Positions 23,411-34,051 of a stretch of DNA of 64,000 nucleotides are shown here, in pieces. Below the pieces are notes generated by a model. The model had not been told where the DNA came from. It saw nothing but the letters and a program-made list of their open reading frames with translations, and ran no database searches. Both the position numbers and the translations under genes were made by a program. The DNA lies in the NCBI GenBank assembly GCA_029844215.1, contig CM056721.1, positions 59,065,815 to 59,129,814 of the forward strand. The letters are read 5' to 3'. Position 1 is the first letter of the stretch; each line of letters opens with the position of its first letter. The stretch is from Przewalskia tangutica. Its lineage: Eukaryota > Streptophyta > Magnoliopsida > Solanales > Solanaceae.

Positions 23411-24800
23411 TTATAAGTAGGAAAGTGAGTTACCTGGAGGTGTGGGGAATAGGTGAGGATACTTCTGCCTCATGTCCTCCTCGGCTTCCCATGTCATCTC
23501 CTCCCTGAGCTCGTTCCGCCACAAGACTTTGACGGAAGCCACGTCCTTGGTCCGCAGACGCCTAACCTGACGATCAATTATCGTTATGGGAATCTCCTCA
23601 TACGATAACCCCTCGGTCACCTGGACATCGTCAATCGGGTGTACTCTAGATGGATCCCCGATACATCTCCTCAGCATAGAAACGTGAAAAACCGGATGCA
23701 CTGCCTCCAGATCGGACGGCTGATTCAACTCATAGGCAACCTTGCCTACCCTGCGGGCAATCTGATAGGGCCCAATATACCTTGGGCTGAGTTTCCCCTT
23801 CTTCCCAAACCTCATCACACCCTTCATGGGTGACACCTTCAGGAAAACCCAATCATCAACCTCGAACTCCAGATGCCGACGACGATGATCTGCATATGAC
23901 TTCGCCGACTCGAGCCGCCAAGAATCGCGCTCTGGATAAGCTTCACCTTATCCATCGCTCGCCGCACCAAATCGTCCCACTAATCGCACTCGCCCACATC
24001 GAACCAGCCTATCGGCGATCTGCACTTCCTCATACAAGGCCTCATAAGGCGCCATCCGAATCTGGAGTGGTAGCTATTATTATACGCAAACTCAACTAGA
24101 GGCAAATGATCCTCCCACACCCTCGGTCAATAACACAGGCTCGCAGCATATCCTCAAGAGTCTGGATAGTGCGCTCTGCCTGTCCGTCTGTCTGATGATG
24201 GAATGTAGTACTCAAGCTCACCTGCGTCCCTAAACCCTTCTGGAAGGACCTCCAGAAGTTAGCCGTAACCGGCTCCTCTGCGATATGATCGAAATAGGGA
24301 CTCCATGCGATCGGCGATCTCTCGGATGTAAAGTCCGCATAATCCTCACCGAAAAGTCGCCCCGACGGGAAGAAAGTGGCTGATTTCACCTGTCGACGAT
24401 AACCCGATAGAATCATGCTTCCTCCGAGTGCGAGGTAATCCCGTGATAAAGTCCATGTTGATAACCTCCCACTTCCGTGTCCGATCTCTATCGTCGCAAC
24501 AAACCACCGTGCCTCGGTGCTCTACCTTCACCGCCGACAACACGCACCGAGCCACAAACTCGCAACGCCCTTCTTCAAGCCATCCCACCAATACACGATC
24601 GAGGTCGTGGTACATCTTGGTCGACCGGATGGATAGTAACGTGTGTTGTGTGCTTCCTAGAACTCGCTGGCGTCCTGCAATATCCGAACACACAACTCGC
24701 CCTGAACCTTAGCACCCCATCGTGCTACCAAAAGGATCATTTCACGGCGGTCGTATCACGGCATCGCCAAAACCGGATCTCAAACCGTTGCCTCTTCACC
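23411..24800 (-). pseudogene. pol: Element F integrase with chromodomain
   Basis: It inserts the cDNA into host chromatin. The minus-strand fragments in order are the catalytic core start WEVINMDFITGLP (about 24,470-24,430), then HHQTDGQAERTIQTLEDML (about 24,210-24,150), the GPY/F module SPRYIGPYQIARRVGKVAYE (about 23,780), and a C-terminal chromodomain with DRQVRRLRTKDVASVKVLW and WEAEEDMRQKYPHLF (23,580-23,440). The last domain places F in the chromoviruses, probably Tekay/Del. The final 141-codon frame (23,836-23,411) is intact. Upstream the gene is split by several frameshifts, and the zinc-binding N-terminus is hard to follow. Confidence 0.85.
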
Positions 24801-24869
24801 TCGACGATGGAAGACTCGGCAACCTCTCGAACTCGAACCCCACCGCTATCGAATCAATCAAACGGACAC

Positions 24870-25560
24870 CAAGGCTCGCTAATCGATGCAAATCGCGAAC
24901 CATGCCCTCCTCTCCGGCCGCACATCCGATAGGCTACCCATCGACCTACGACTAAGGGCATCCGCCACAACATTGGCCTTCCCGTGGTACAGATATCGAC
25001 ATCATAATCCTTAAGCAACTCTAACCACCGCTCTCGCCGTAAGTTCGGCTCCTCTGCCGAAGATATACCGAGGCTCTTGTGGTTTGTATAAATATCCACA
25101 TGAACCCCATACAAATAGTGCCTCCAGATCTTGGCGTGAATCACCGCCGCTAACTCCAAATCATGAGTGGGGTAGTTCCTCATGCTTCTTAAGCCGCCGA
25201 TGCTACACTATAACCTTGCCCTGCCTGCATCAACACACATCCCAACCCGATGCCCGACGATCACAATACACGACATAGCCGTCGACCTCCGGAAGAGTAA
25301 GAACGGGGCGGCCGCCTCCTTCAAGAATCGGAAACCCCGCCACACGTATCCACCAAACTTAGTTACCTTACGAGTCACCTAGTCAATGGTGCGTAGATAA
25401 GCAAACTTCTCTACGAACCGCCGATAATAACCTGCAAGGCCCAGAAAACTACGAACCTCTGTCGGAGTAGTAGGTCTAGGCCAACTCCTGACTGCCTCGA
25501 TCTTGGCCGTATCCACCTGAATACCATCGGCCCCGACTATATGCCCAAGAAAAGCCACCG
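24870..25560 (-). pseudogene. pol: Element F RNase H
   Basis: It removes the RNA strand of the RNA/DNA hybrid. Visible on the minus strand are FLGHIVGADGIQVDTAKIEA and RSFLGLAGYYRRFVEKFA (connection, 25,560-25,400), then LELAAVIHA, RHYLYGVHVDIYTNHKSL and WLELLKDYDVDICTTG (25,165-24,980). The order matches the Ty3/gypsy RT-RNase H junction. The frame breaks near 25,380 and 25,000; the usual ADALSR ending is distorted. Confidence 0.8.
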
Positions 25561-26310
25561 AAGTCAACCAGAACTCACATTTCAAAAACTTGGCGTATAA
25601 CTACTGGTCCTGGAGAACTCTCAGCACAGTCCTCAAATGCTCCGCATGCTCTCGCTCGAGAGAATAAACCAAGATATCATCAATGAACACTATCACAAAC
25701 GTGTCCAAAATGGCTTGAACACTCGGTTCATCAAATCCATGAATACCACGAGCATTGGTCAACCCAAAGACATGACCGAACTCATAATGCCCGCACGTCC
25801 GAATGCGCCCTAGGGACATCCGCCTCGACTGCACTGATAATAGCCCGATCGCAGATCAATCTTGAGAAACATCTCGCACTCGCACTGGTCGAACAAATCA
25901 TCAATCTCGGGAAGGGGTATTCGTTTAATAGTCACCTTGTTCACCGTCAGAATCAACACACATGCGCAGCTGCCCCATCTTTCTTCTTCTTCACGAACAT
26001 CACGGCGCTTCCCTGTGGAGAAACACTAGGCTCGATGAAGCCGCTTCTCCAAAGAAATCTCTCACCGGTCCTTCAACTCTCTCAACTCGGGCAGTGCCAT
26101 TCTATATGGCGGAATGGAAATAGCCGAGTGTCCGCAAAGACATCGATACAAAACTCTATCTCCTCTCGTGAGGATACCCGGAGGTCGTCTGAAACACGCC
26201 TGGGAACTCTCGACTACCGGAATCGATCAAAATGCATCAGAGCCTCAATATCAAACACCCGAACGAGATGGTAGATGTACCCTTCGCACCATCTTCCTAG
26301 CCTCGAGGTA
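25560..26310 (-). pseudogene. pol: Element F reverse transcriptase
   Basis: It copies element RNA into DNA. The minus strand shows REEIEFCIDV near 26,170, IDDLFDQCE and MFLKIDLRSGYYQ near 25,900-25,840, FGLTNA near 25,760 and the catalytic block VFIDDILVYS at about 25,690-25,661, which holds the two adjacent Asp. At least four frameshifts separate these blocks, so no functional protein is encoded as sequenced. G carries the same domain at 38,620-39,340. Confidence 0.85.
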
Positions 26311-26349
26311 GGAAATAAACCTACCCTTGGCGATACGTTGTTCTCCCAC

Positions 26350-26800
26350 TCAATAACCGGCCTCAGAAACCGGAACCGTACCACTCTCTCCTCGCAGTCT
26401 ACATTGGCGTAGCAAAGCTAACCAATCCATGCCCATGATCACATCGAAATCGGTCATGTCCAACTCTATCAAGTCGGCTAGGTCCGACGATCGTAAAGTC
26501 ATCGGGCAAGCCCTATATACCCGCCGAGCTACCACCGAATCGCCCATGGCGTAGCTACCTCAAAAGTGGTCTATGGATACGTGCTCTATCCCTATCCTAC
26601 TAGCAATAAGGGAGATATATAGGCGAGTAGAACCCGGATCTATCAAGGCATACACATCATAACCGAACCGATAAGGTACTGGACGACGCCAGCGACGCCT
26701 CCCGGTCCCGCCGGCCGACAAGGCATAAATGCGTTCGAGGACCGCTAGAATCGGGACCCGCACCACGACCTCGCCGCGATCGCCGTCCATGAGTACCACG
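26350..26800 (-). pseudogene. pol: Element F aspartic protease
   Basis: It cuts the polyprotein. The frame at 26,799-26,560 carries VYALIDPGST, the Tekay-type active site with DPGS in place of the usual DTG/DSG, followed by YISLIASRIGIE. The next frame (26,547-26,350) carries MTDFDVIMGMDWLA, the conserved end of the domain. A frame break separates the two. Confidence 0.8.
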
Positions 26801-26849
26801 CCTCCGGCGAGTAATCAAGGGGATGAAGACCGCAATCGACCCGCAGCCG

Positions 26850-27980
26850 ACCCTACCATCGGGCCACGCTCGGCCTGACAGACTCGATAATGACCTGCGG
26901 CCGCAAGTGTAGCAAGCTCCCGGCGAGTACCACAACCTCCCGAATGGAATCTACCACATCGACACACCGAAGCGGACCTCGATCGTTAGCACCCTTGCTA
27001 CCCCGAAATCAAGTCCCGGGCCCCGACCGCCCCGAATACTCGTTGTACCAAAACGATGTAGGAGTGCTCGAGCCGGGCCGTGGTGCAAATCTAGACGCGT
27101 CACCGAGGCCGCCACCCCGAGAGCTACCAAAAGATCCGCCGCCTCGCCTTCTTCGCCGCTGATATCTGTCGACCCGTCGGTCTCTACGCTCCTCGCATCC
27201 AAGTGCATGAGCCTGCATGCGGGTAATGTCCATACCCGGCTGAAGAGCAACACCCGCACAAGACTCGGCCATATAATCATCTAGCCCGGTGACGTAGCGG
27301 TGCACCCTGTCCTCCATATCCGCTACCAATGTCGGGACATATCGAGCCAAAGAATCGAACTCGACATTGTACTCCCTAATCAGGCGCTTCTCTCTCGTCA
27401 AAGAACAAAACTTGTCGGCCCGTGCCCTCCTCATCTGCGGAGGCAAGAAGTGAGTGAGGAAAGCCTCCGAGAACTCGTCCCATACTGCTGGAGGCGCATG
27501 CTCTCCCCGGGAAAGCTCCCACGAATCAAACCAATCGACTGCGGTATCACGCAGCCGATGCGAACCGAAGATCACGGACTCGGTCTCTGAAGCCTTGATC
27601 ACCCGCATGATCCTCTGGAACTGACGGATGAACTCCTGCGGATCATCCTCGTGCCTCGACCAGAGAACTCGCGCTACAACTCGTAAAATCCCGTAGCCAC
27701 AAACCGCTCGATCTCGGGTGAACCGCAGTATCTGCTGAATCGTATCGCATCCACCTATCCTCATGTTCGCCACAACTCGCCAATAATCGGGTTATCTCCT
27801 TGTACCCTAACTCCTGCGCCTGTGCCGTGGGACGAGGTGCGGCATCGTGGTCTCTGGGCCGGGGGCGTCTTGGAACTCGCTGTCTTAGGTATAGACTGGG
27901 CCTGCGCCCTCGTGACTCTGGGTGTCCTACTAGCGCCTCCTACTGTCTTGCCTTCAGGCCCGTTGCCTTACGTGAGGCAT
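26850..27980 (-). pseudogene. gag: Element F gag
   Basis: Capsid/nucleocapsid protein. The start is the ATG at 27,980 (ATGCCTCACG), the same position as in G. The capsid part is well preserved in the 254-codon frame 27,773-27,009: EDDPQEFIRQFQRIMRV, VDWFDSWELSRGE, FSEAFLTHFLPPQ, YNVEFDSLARYVPTLVADME and HRYVTGLDDYMAESCAGVAL. A distorted zinc knuckle (ACYTCGRR) follows near 26,905. It is frameshifted between start and capsid. Confidence 0.85.
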
Positions 27981-28090
27981 AATCATTCAGAAAGGGATAC
28001 GTTAGAAGGGTCCAACTTATAACATAGCTCTAAGGCACGATCTCAGAATGAGAAGAATGGAAACCAATCCTAAATATCATATAGCCTCCT

Positions 28091-28181
28091 GATTATTGGT
28101 GTGGTGCACAACACACCGATAATCAAGACTCTACTAGATACGATCGTAGACACTTTCCGAGGATTAATCGCTCGATACCAC
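28091..28181 (-). promoter_or_regulatory. Element F primer site and leader hairpin
   Basis: The primer site (plus strand CGCTCGATACCA near 28,170) carries the same CTG-type alteration as in D. The hairpin 28,091-28,124 has arms GATTAT + GGTGTG and CACACC + ATAATC. All 12 pairs are Watson-Crick, with one internal mismatch, closing the loop TTGTGCAC. Confidence 0.75.
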
Positions 28182-28184
28182 TTT

Positions 28185-30050
28185 TTCACGACTGCTCAGG
28201 GCTCGTGATCGTGCCTTACCCGGGCACCCAAGTAGTCATACATCAGAGTAATCAGCAGAATATAAAAACAAGACATGAAACAAATGTAAATTGAGACACA
28301 GTTTATATCTGAGAAAATGTCGCCTTTCGGCATATATATATATAAAGAGTGAACAGTTACATCCCAACTTTACAACATGACTACAGACCTCTAGGAATGT
28401 AAACAACTATGGCGGGACAGGGCCCCGCCATACCCTGAATGTACATATATCTATAACATCAGGGATAACCATACCAAAAGTCGAGCCTCCGGAGAAGATG
28501 GAGCTCCTGACACCAAAGCAAAGATCCTAAGGATGCGGATCTAGCACCTGCTTGCCTTACCGCGTGATGAACGCAACCCCCAAGGAGGTCGACAACAGTA
28601 CCAAGTATGTGAAATCAGTAGCATCAAGTAAAATCAAAGTATTTAAAACCATTTGCAAATACAACTAGTTCAACTGCACATACTGCCACAACATAAACAA
28701 GAGCAAAATAGAAATAATGTAACTGGTCTTATCTAGGCCGCGAATGATCGAAGCAAGGCCAATCGCCCATAGTATCATTATGCGTGCCTAATCCTGGACT
28801 TCCGCAGTCCGCATAGGTCACACACAGACCCGCATGAGGTATTCCTCGCATCGGGGGTAGCTAACCCCCGGTACCCTCCTAGACTCCCGCAGTCCGCATA
28901 GTCTCATAGACCGCGTAGTCACAGCATCGCATAGGACATCCTCGCGACGGATAAAACACCCGAATGATCAATCTCGAACTCCCGCGACTCGCATAGTCAC
29001 ACAGATCGCATAGCCGTATAGACCGCGTCAAGGGTGGCAAGCCCTCGGTATAACAAGTCAAGCGGGTAGGTGATATAATAACAGTACAACGGACTTACCG
29101 TTTAACAACGTAAGCACAACAAGAATAACAATATCACAAGACACTAACACACGTAGCATCCTAACATGTTACTTGTCAAACCATCTTACTACACTTTGCA
29201 GAAATCAATACAGGATTTTCATAAACAAATAAGTAAAACCGTTCCTTTTATCTTTCTTAAGTCGTTATACCTAACTTCCCATAAAGCTAGTATAACTCTT
29301 AAGCTTTCGCTTAAAAATCAAGTATTACTCTTCTTTCAAAAATGATTATAATTCTTTTGAAATACTTCCAGGTTCTTATTATTTAGACTCAAGTCAAGTA
29401 AAACCATGTTCAGTTAACACACGTACGTCTACCGTACTATATATATATACTTTAAAATATCATGCTCAAGAGGATAGGAAGAATCACATACCTTCTTGGC
29501 GAAAACCACCTGCCAAGTCGAATATGTCGCGCGCAGAGTATCGACCTATAATACCAATACGCCTATCAACGCCTAGACTATACCGTATAAAGTTCTAAGC
29601 GAGAGGTTCTCTATTCTACGGAAAATTGGGCAGACTTCCTACCCGTCAAGCTACCCAAGTTCATCAGAATACAAATTCCATGTAAGTACAATTTAATTCT
29701 TCTTCTGATATACCCTTCTACTGTGATTACAGTTCAATTCTATTCTGTAATATCCTTCTATATCTTATACTCAAGTCTTAACTATTCTTATATGTAATAT
29801 CCAATTACAATAGAAGGAAAAGAGTATTTACCTCGATAAGCCCAAAATTATCCAAGTTAAATGTCGATCCTGAGCAAGGTTTAGCTCCTAATTTGCACGC
29901 TCTGATAGCTCCAAGAAGCCCTTAGAAGTTCTACACAACTTCTACTTAAATACTATAAGGGATTTGGGCTAGGGTATTTTGGAATAGTAACTATACTTGG
30001 AAGACAACTTTCTACCAAGGGGGGGGGGGGGGGTTTCCGCTAGAACTACT
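28185..30050 (-). mobile_element. Element F 5' LTR, truncated
   Basis: It aligns with the 3' LTR up to GCTAGAGCTACT (22,726-22,737) and then stops: the sequence passes into CAAGTAATACCT of the uL3m flank. The shared CTACT (30,046-30,050) looks like microhomology. A run of about 17 G at 30,019 replaces about five G in the other LTR. The missing part holds the U3 and TATA box. Confidence 0.9.
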
Positions 30051-30266
30051 CAAGTAATACCTAGGAGACTATTTTAAACCTACTAGGACAAATAAGGGAG
30101 TATTTTTTGTCATTTTCTCTCACAAAAGGAGCAACAGCGTCTAAAACCCTACGGCAGCAAAGTCCTGTTCGTCCTTGTTTCATCTTTTCCTTTCCGGTTT
30201 AAGAATAATAACAACACATCAAAGTGTTGATCGAACATTAATTTTACGTTTATTTCCGAACAGTGA
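30051..30266 (+). promoter_or_regulatory. 5' flank and UTR of uL3m fragment, copy 2
   Basis: This is the second copy of 16,117-16,331 and begins exactly at the F LTR break. Differences from copy 1 are small indels. Confidence 0.45.
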
Positions 30267-31143
30267 ATGGAGGCCGCGTCGAGAAGTGTCATTTCATCTT
30301 CAGATCGCCCTCTCCTTCGATCGCCAAGCTTGAGTAGCCAAGTGGAGCGGATTATAGAAGGAAACCGGAATCATGACACCAAACTCAAGCGTCACAGAGC
30401 AATAGCCATCAAATGTGGAATGACAACTCTCATGGGACAAATGGGGAACGCGCTCCCATCTCCATCCTTTGGTTAGACGATAACATTGTTTCCCGTGTCA
30501 AAACCCCAAAAGAATGCATCACCTCCCTACGAGTTCTGAATTTATTATCATATCTTCTTAAACAATGAATCTTTATCCTATAAAAATATAAGGCTCTCTA
30601 AAACCGACTTGATCCCCGTAAAACTAAGTCTTTTGTTAGTGTAAGATATGCTAATCTTCAATCATCACCTTTGGATGGCTCTAGTTAATTTATTCGCACC
30701 GTAATTCACAAGCATCACCGAAGAGTTTTGTATTTTTCTGTAATTATTGCTTGATAGTAATAGTTGTGAGGACCATGTGAATGTCTTTTAAGCCTGAAAT
30801 GGAAAATCTTGTGGCTTTTACACCTGATATTGGTTGAATAAGTTCTTTAATAAATGACTTTGATGACTCGATGAATTACTCCTTGTGTTGTGGTGTGGTT
30901 TAATTGATCTTTATTATGGTGGTTGTTAGATTGGATGTGCTTACAAAAAAGAGAAGCATTTGACAAAGCCTGAAGTAGGCCATTTTAGAGCACAAGGTGT
31001 GCCCATGAAGAGAAAGTTGAAGGAGTTTCTTATCAAGATGCACTTCTTCCCGTTGGAACGAGCATCGGTGTTCGCCATTTTGTTCCGCCGCGATGTGGAT
31101 GTCTGGAATTACAAGAGGGAAAGGTTTTCGGTGTGGAGTAATC
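30267..31143 (+). pseudogene. RPL3B-like: Mitochondrial ribosomal protein L3 (uL3m) gene fragment, copy 2
   Basis: This is the same two-exon fragment as at 16,332. Exon 1 (30,267 to about 30,530) gives PGIMTPNS and HRAIAIKCGMTT across frame breaks. The exon 1 end and intron start can be read as CTACAG/GTTCTG. Exon 2 starts at 30,930 after GTTAG and is open from IGCA through KKEKHLTKPEVGHFRAQG to MKRKLKEF, a clean match to the uL3m family; further blocks are VGTSIGVRHFVP and GITRGKGF. Intron sequence then runs to the copia LTR at 31,494, so the gene is cut in the same place as copy 1. It is the better-preserved copy; truncation still makes it non-functional as a full ribosomal protein. Confidence 0.82.
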
Positions 31144-31493
31144 TTGTCGTGTTTATTCTTTGATTAGTTTATTGATTGCTCTTTGTACCGTTATGTACTT
31201 ACTCACCACGCTATAAGATATTAAAGGAAAATTAGGTTAACACTCTATATAAGAAGCTTGCCCTCATCAAATATTTTCTCCCGATCTTGATCGTTAAGTT
31301 CTCATCGTATTGACTAAAACGTTTCTTGTACGTGGCATTTTGACCCGAACGTTGAGAAATTTTGTTATATTTACATATGCTAATAGGAGTTTAGTATATA
31401 AAAGGACGCGATCACGAAATAATTGACATAACAAGTGTGAAGATGGGGATTAATAAGAATAGTTGTATATCTCCAAAAGAGGTGATGGACTAA

Positions 31494-31831
31494 TGTCATA
31501 TTACAAATTGAAAGAAACAATCCCTTGATTATTTTCATTAATTGAAAGAAAATATATACAATTTATATAGGAAAATCCTTTTCCTATTCTACTTCTAAAA
31601 CCCTATTCTATTTGGAGACTAACTATACAATTATGGTAAGAATACAAGACTAATTATAGACTAAGTATACTACAATATTACATCAATATACACTAACCAT
31701 ATATGTCTTATACAAACATCACAGATTGGGCCAGCCCGAGATGGGCTTCTGTCGTCTTCAATTGTCCACAAGTCTCGTGATATACACTATGTATAACAAA
31801 TGTATATCACGGGATATTACCTTCTTTAACA
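31494..31831 (-). mobile_element. Ty1/copia LTR (3' LTR), copy 2
   Basis: It is 338 bp, the same length and ends as 17,550-17,887, with the same flanks on both sides. It is part of the duplicated unit rather than an independent insertion. Confidence 0.7.
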
Positions 31832-32055
31832 CACCCCACAATCATAGCGGCGGTCTTCGAACGCCGATATCGCCTTAAAATCTTCAAAAGGACCGAGGAA
31901 GACCTTTGTAAAGATATACGCAATTTGATACCTGGAAGGGACATGATAGACTCGTACTTGTCCATGAACTACCTTTTCTCGAATAAAGTGAATGTCCATC
32001 TCGATATGTTTAGTGCGCTGATCTTTGAACGTTGCCGAAAGGTAGATGGCACTAA
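31832..32055 (-). pseudogene. Ty1/copia RNase H C-terminus, copy 2
   Basis: The frame reads KHIEMDIHFIREKVVHGQV, then YHVPSRYQI and IFTK. It is cut by a gypsy LTR at the same base as copy 1 (after ACTAAT), which confirms shared ancestry. Its tail has extra indels compared with copy 1. Confidence 0.85.
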
Positions 32056-34051
32056 TCGCCACGACCGACCTCGGGCCGCAGAATCGTGCCTTACCCCGCA
32101 CCCTAGTGTTAATACATCGTGAGAAAACCAAATGAATAAAACTCATAGACATGGAAAAGTATAAAATAAGAAACAAAGCAACTAATAAGGTCACCTTTTT
32201 GCATATATATACCAAAAAGCCCGAATGCTACATCCTTTACAAACCCAACTCACAACCGACTACGCACTTCTAAGAGTTTTGACATAACAACTATGACGGG
32301 ACAAGGCCCCGCCTTTCCCTGAATGTACCTGTACCTACTGACAGGGAACCATACCAAAAGATAAGCCTCCGGAGAAACAGAGCTTCCCAAAACGCAGAAC
32401 TGTGATCCTATGAGCGAGGATCAACAACCGTGTACTTACCGCGGATGAACGCAGCCTCAAGGAGGTCGAGACAACAGCACCAAGTATGTGAAACTAAAAT
32501 ATCAGAATGAAATCATAACAGTCTATATAAAACAGGAGACATGTATGATAACCAAACTACAGTACACAATATATAAGCAGTCATGTCAAGTCAGGGACGC
32601 ATGCCCTCAAAGTCATTACTCAAATATAACCATGGGTCTCACGCCCATAATATCAGTCATTCCCGTGGAATTACTTCCTCACTGCCGGCAGTCCATGATA
32701 TAATATAACACCAATATGCATACATGAACACCAGGTCCCACCTGTGTCATAAAAACTGTACGGGCCAAGTAGGAAAGCCAACCACCAGATCCAGCCTGCA
32801 TCATAAAACTGATCGGGGCAAGTACGAAAACTAGCTACCAGATTCAGCCTGCGTCAACAACTGACCGGGGCAAGTACGAAAGCCAGCTACCAGATCCAGC
32901 ATGCGTCACGAGATATGACCGGGGCAAGTACGGAAGCCATCTACCAGAGTTCGCTGCACTAAACTATGTTATAGAATCGATCGGCAAGTACGAAAGCCAA
33001 CTACAGATCCGGCTGCAAGAATCGATCGTGGCAAGTACGGAGTTAGATACCGATCTCGCCGCTCACTAAACCTAATGGAGAGCTAGTCCATGGAATAACA
33101 ATATCATCCGGGAATTGCACCCACATCCTGGCCGCATGCCCCCGGAATTCCTTCATCGGTGCAGGCATGTCCATGGATCAATAATAGTGGAAGCATATCC
33201 GTGGGCCACCCAACGTGTCAGTATGTCCAAGGAAATAGTGAGATGACCGGCCCTCCATCGAGAGACACGGTACCATAAAAATATAACACTTGCACAACAA
33301 GGCTATCACAAGCAAACATAGGCAAGTTATCATACTTCTAGACTTCCATTAACATGTAAACTGATTCACCATTTTATAACTCAAGTTACTTTCATTTTAT
33401 GCCAACAATCCGGGTTTTAAACCCAAAGTACTACGTAGTTCAACTCTTTTAAAAAGATCCCTTTTCATGTAAAAGCCATACGATACTAATACCCGTAGTA
33501 TCAAGACACGTCTACTTTTCAAACCAAGTTACTACACCTTCATAAATCATTTTTGACTCTCATTACAATAGAATGAACAACCATTATTTTAGACAACCAA
33601 GACAATGTCATGCCTTCCTTTTTAAAATGACCAAGACACTACCATGCCTTCCTTTTAACCTAACCAAGACAATACCATGCCTTCTTTTTAAGAAACTTGC
33701 ATGTTTAAATCAAGTACTTTATACTTTTTAAACCAAATGGCTTACACTTTTAAAACAGTTATACTTTTAAAACCCAAGTAACTCACTCTTTTAAGATCAA
33801 GGCACTCACACCTTTTAAAATCAAGCCACTTATACTTTTCCAATCAAGCCAAGTTCAATATTCAAAGACAAGTTACTTACACTTTTAAACTCAAGTAACT
33901 TACTCTTTTCAAAACAAGTAACCTATACTTTTAAATCAAATTACTTCTCCTTTCCCAAAATCAAGTCGTTTATAAATCAAGTATCTTATCTTTCAAGATC
34001 AAGTCTCTTAACTTTTAAAATCAAGTCTCATATATTTTAAAATAATCAAGT
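32056..34051 (-). mobile_element. LTR E', first segment (split by element G)
   Basis: It is the duplicate of E2. The start is corrupted (CGCCACGACC for TGTCACGACC). It includes the minisatellite at 32,742-33,068 and the AT-rich middle. It is broken after ATAATCAAG at 34,050 by element G and resumes at 43,737 with CAAGCCATTC. Confidence 0.85.
32742..33068. repeat. Minisatellite in E', about 6 units of 50-57 bp
   Basis: It has the same units in the same order as 18,803-19,140 (core GGGGCAAGTACGAAAGCC). Confidence 0.85.

Larger units (their letters stand above)
21079..30050 (-). mobile_element. Element F, Tekay-like Ty3/gypsy chromovirus, 5' LTR truncated
   Basis: A minus-strand element with 3' LTR 21,079-23,272, polypurine tract 23,273-23,290, internal region 23,273-28,184, and a truncated 5' LTR 28,185-30,050. 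Domain order from the leader is gag, protease, reverse transcriptase, RNase H, integrase, chromodomain, which is Ty3/gypsy order. All reading frames are interrupted. The 5' LTR has lost its U3 with the TATA box and joins directly to a second copy of the uL3m flank, so F lacks its own promoter. It is inserted in LTR E2 (left flank TATAT). Confidence 0.9.

Noticed and set aside
23411..27980. An intact gag-pol frame in element F
   Set aside because: All domains are recognisable but lie in many short frames. Even allowing for suspected base-calling errors there are too many breaks to call it intact.
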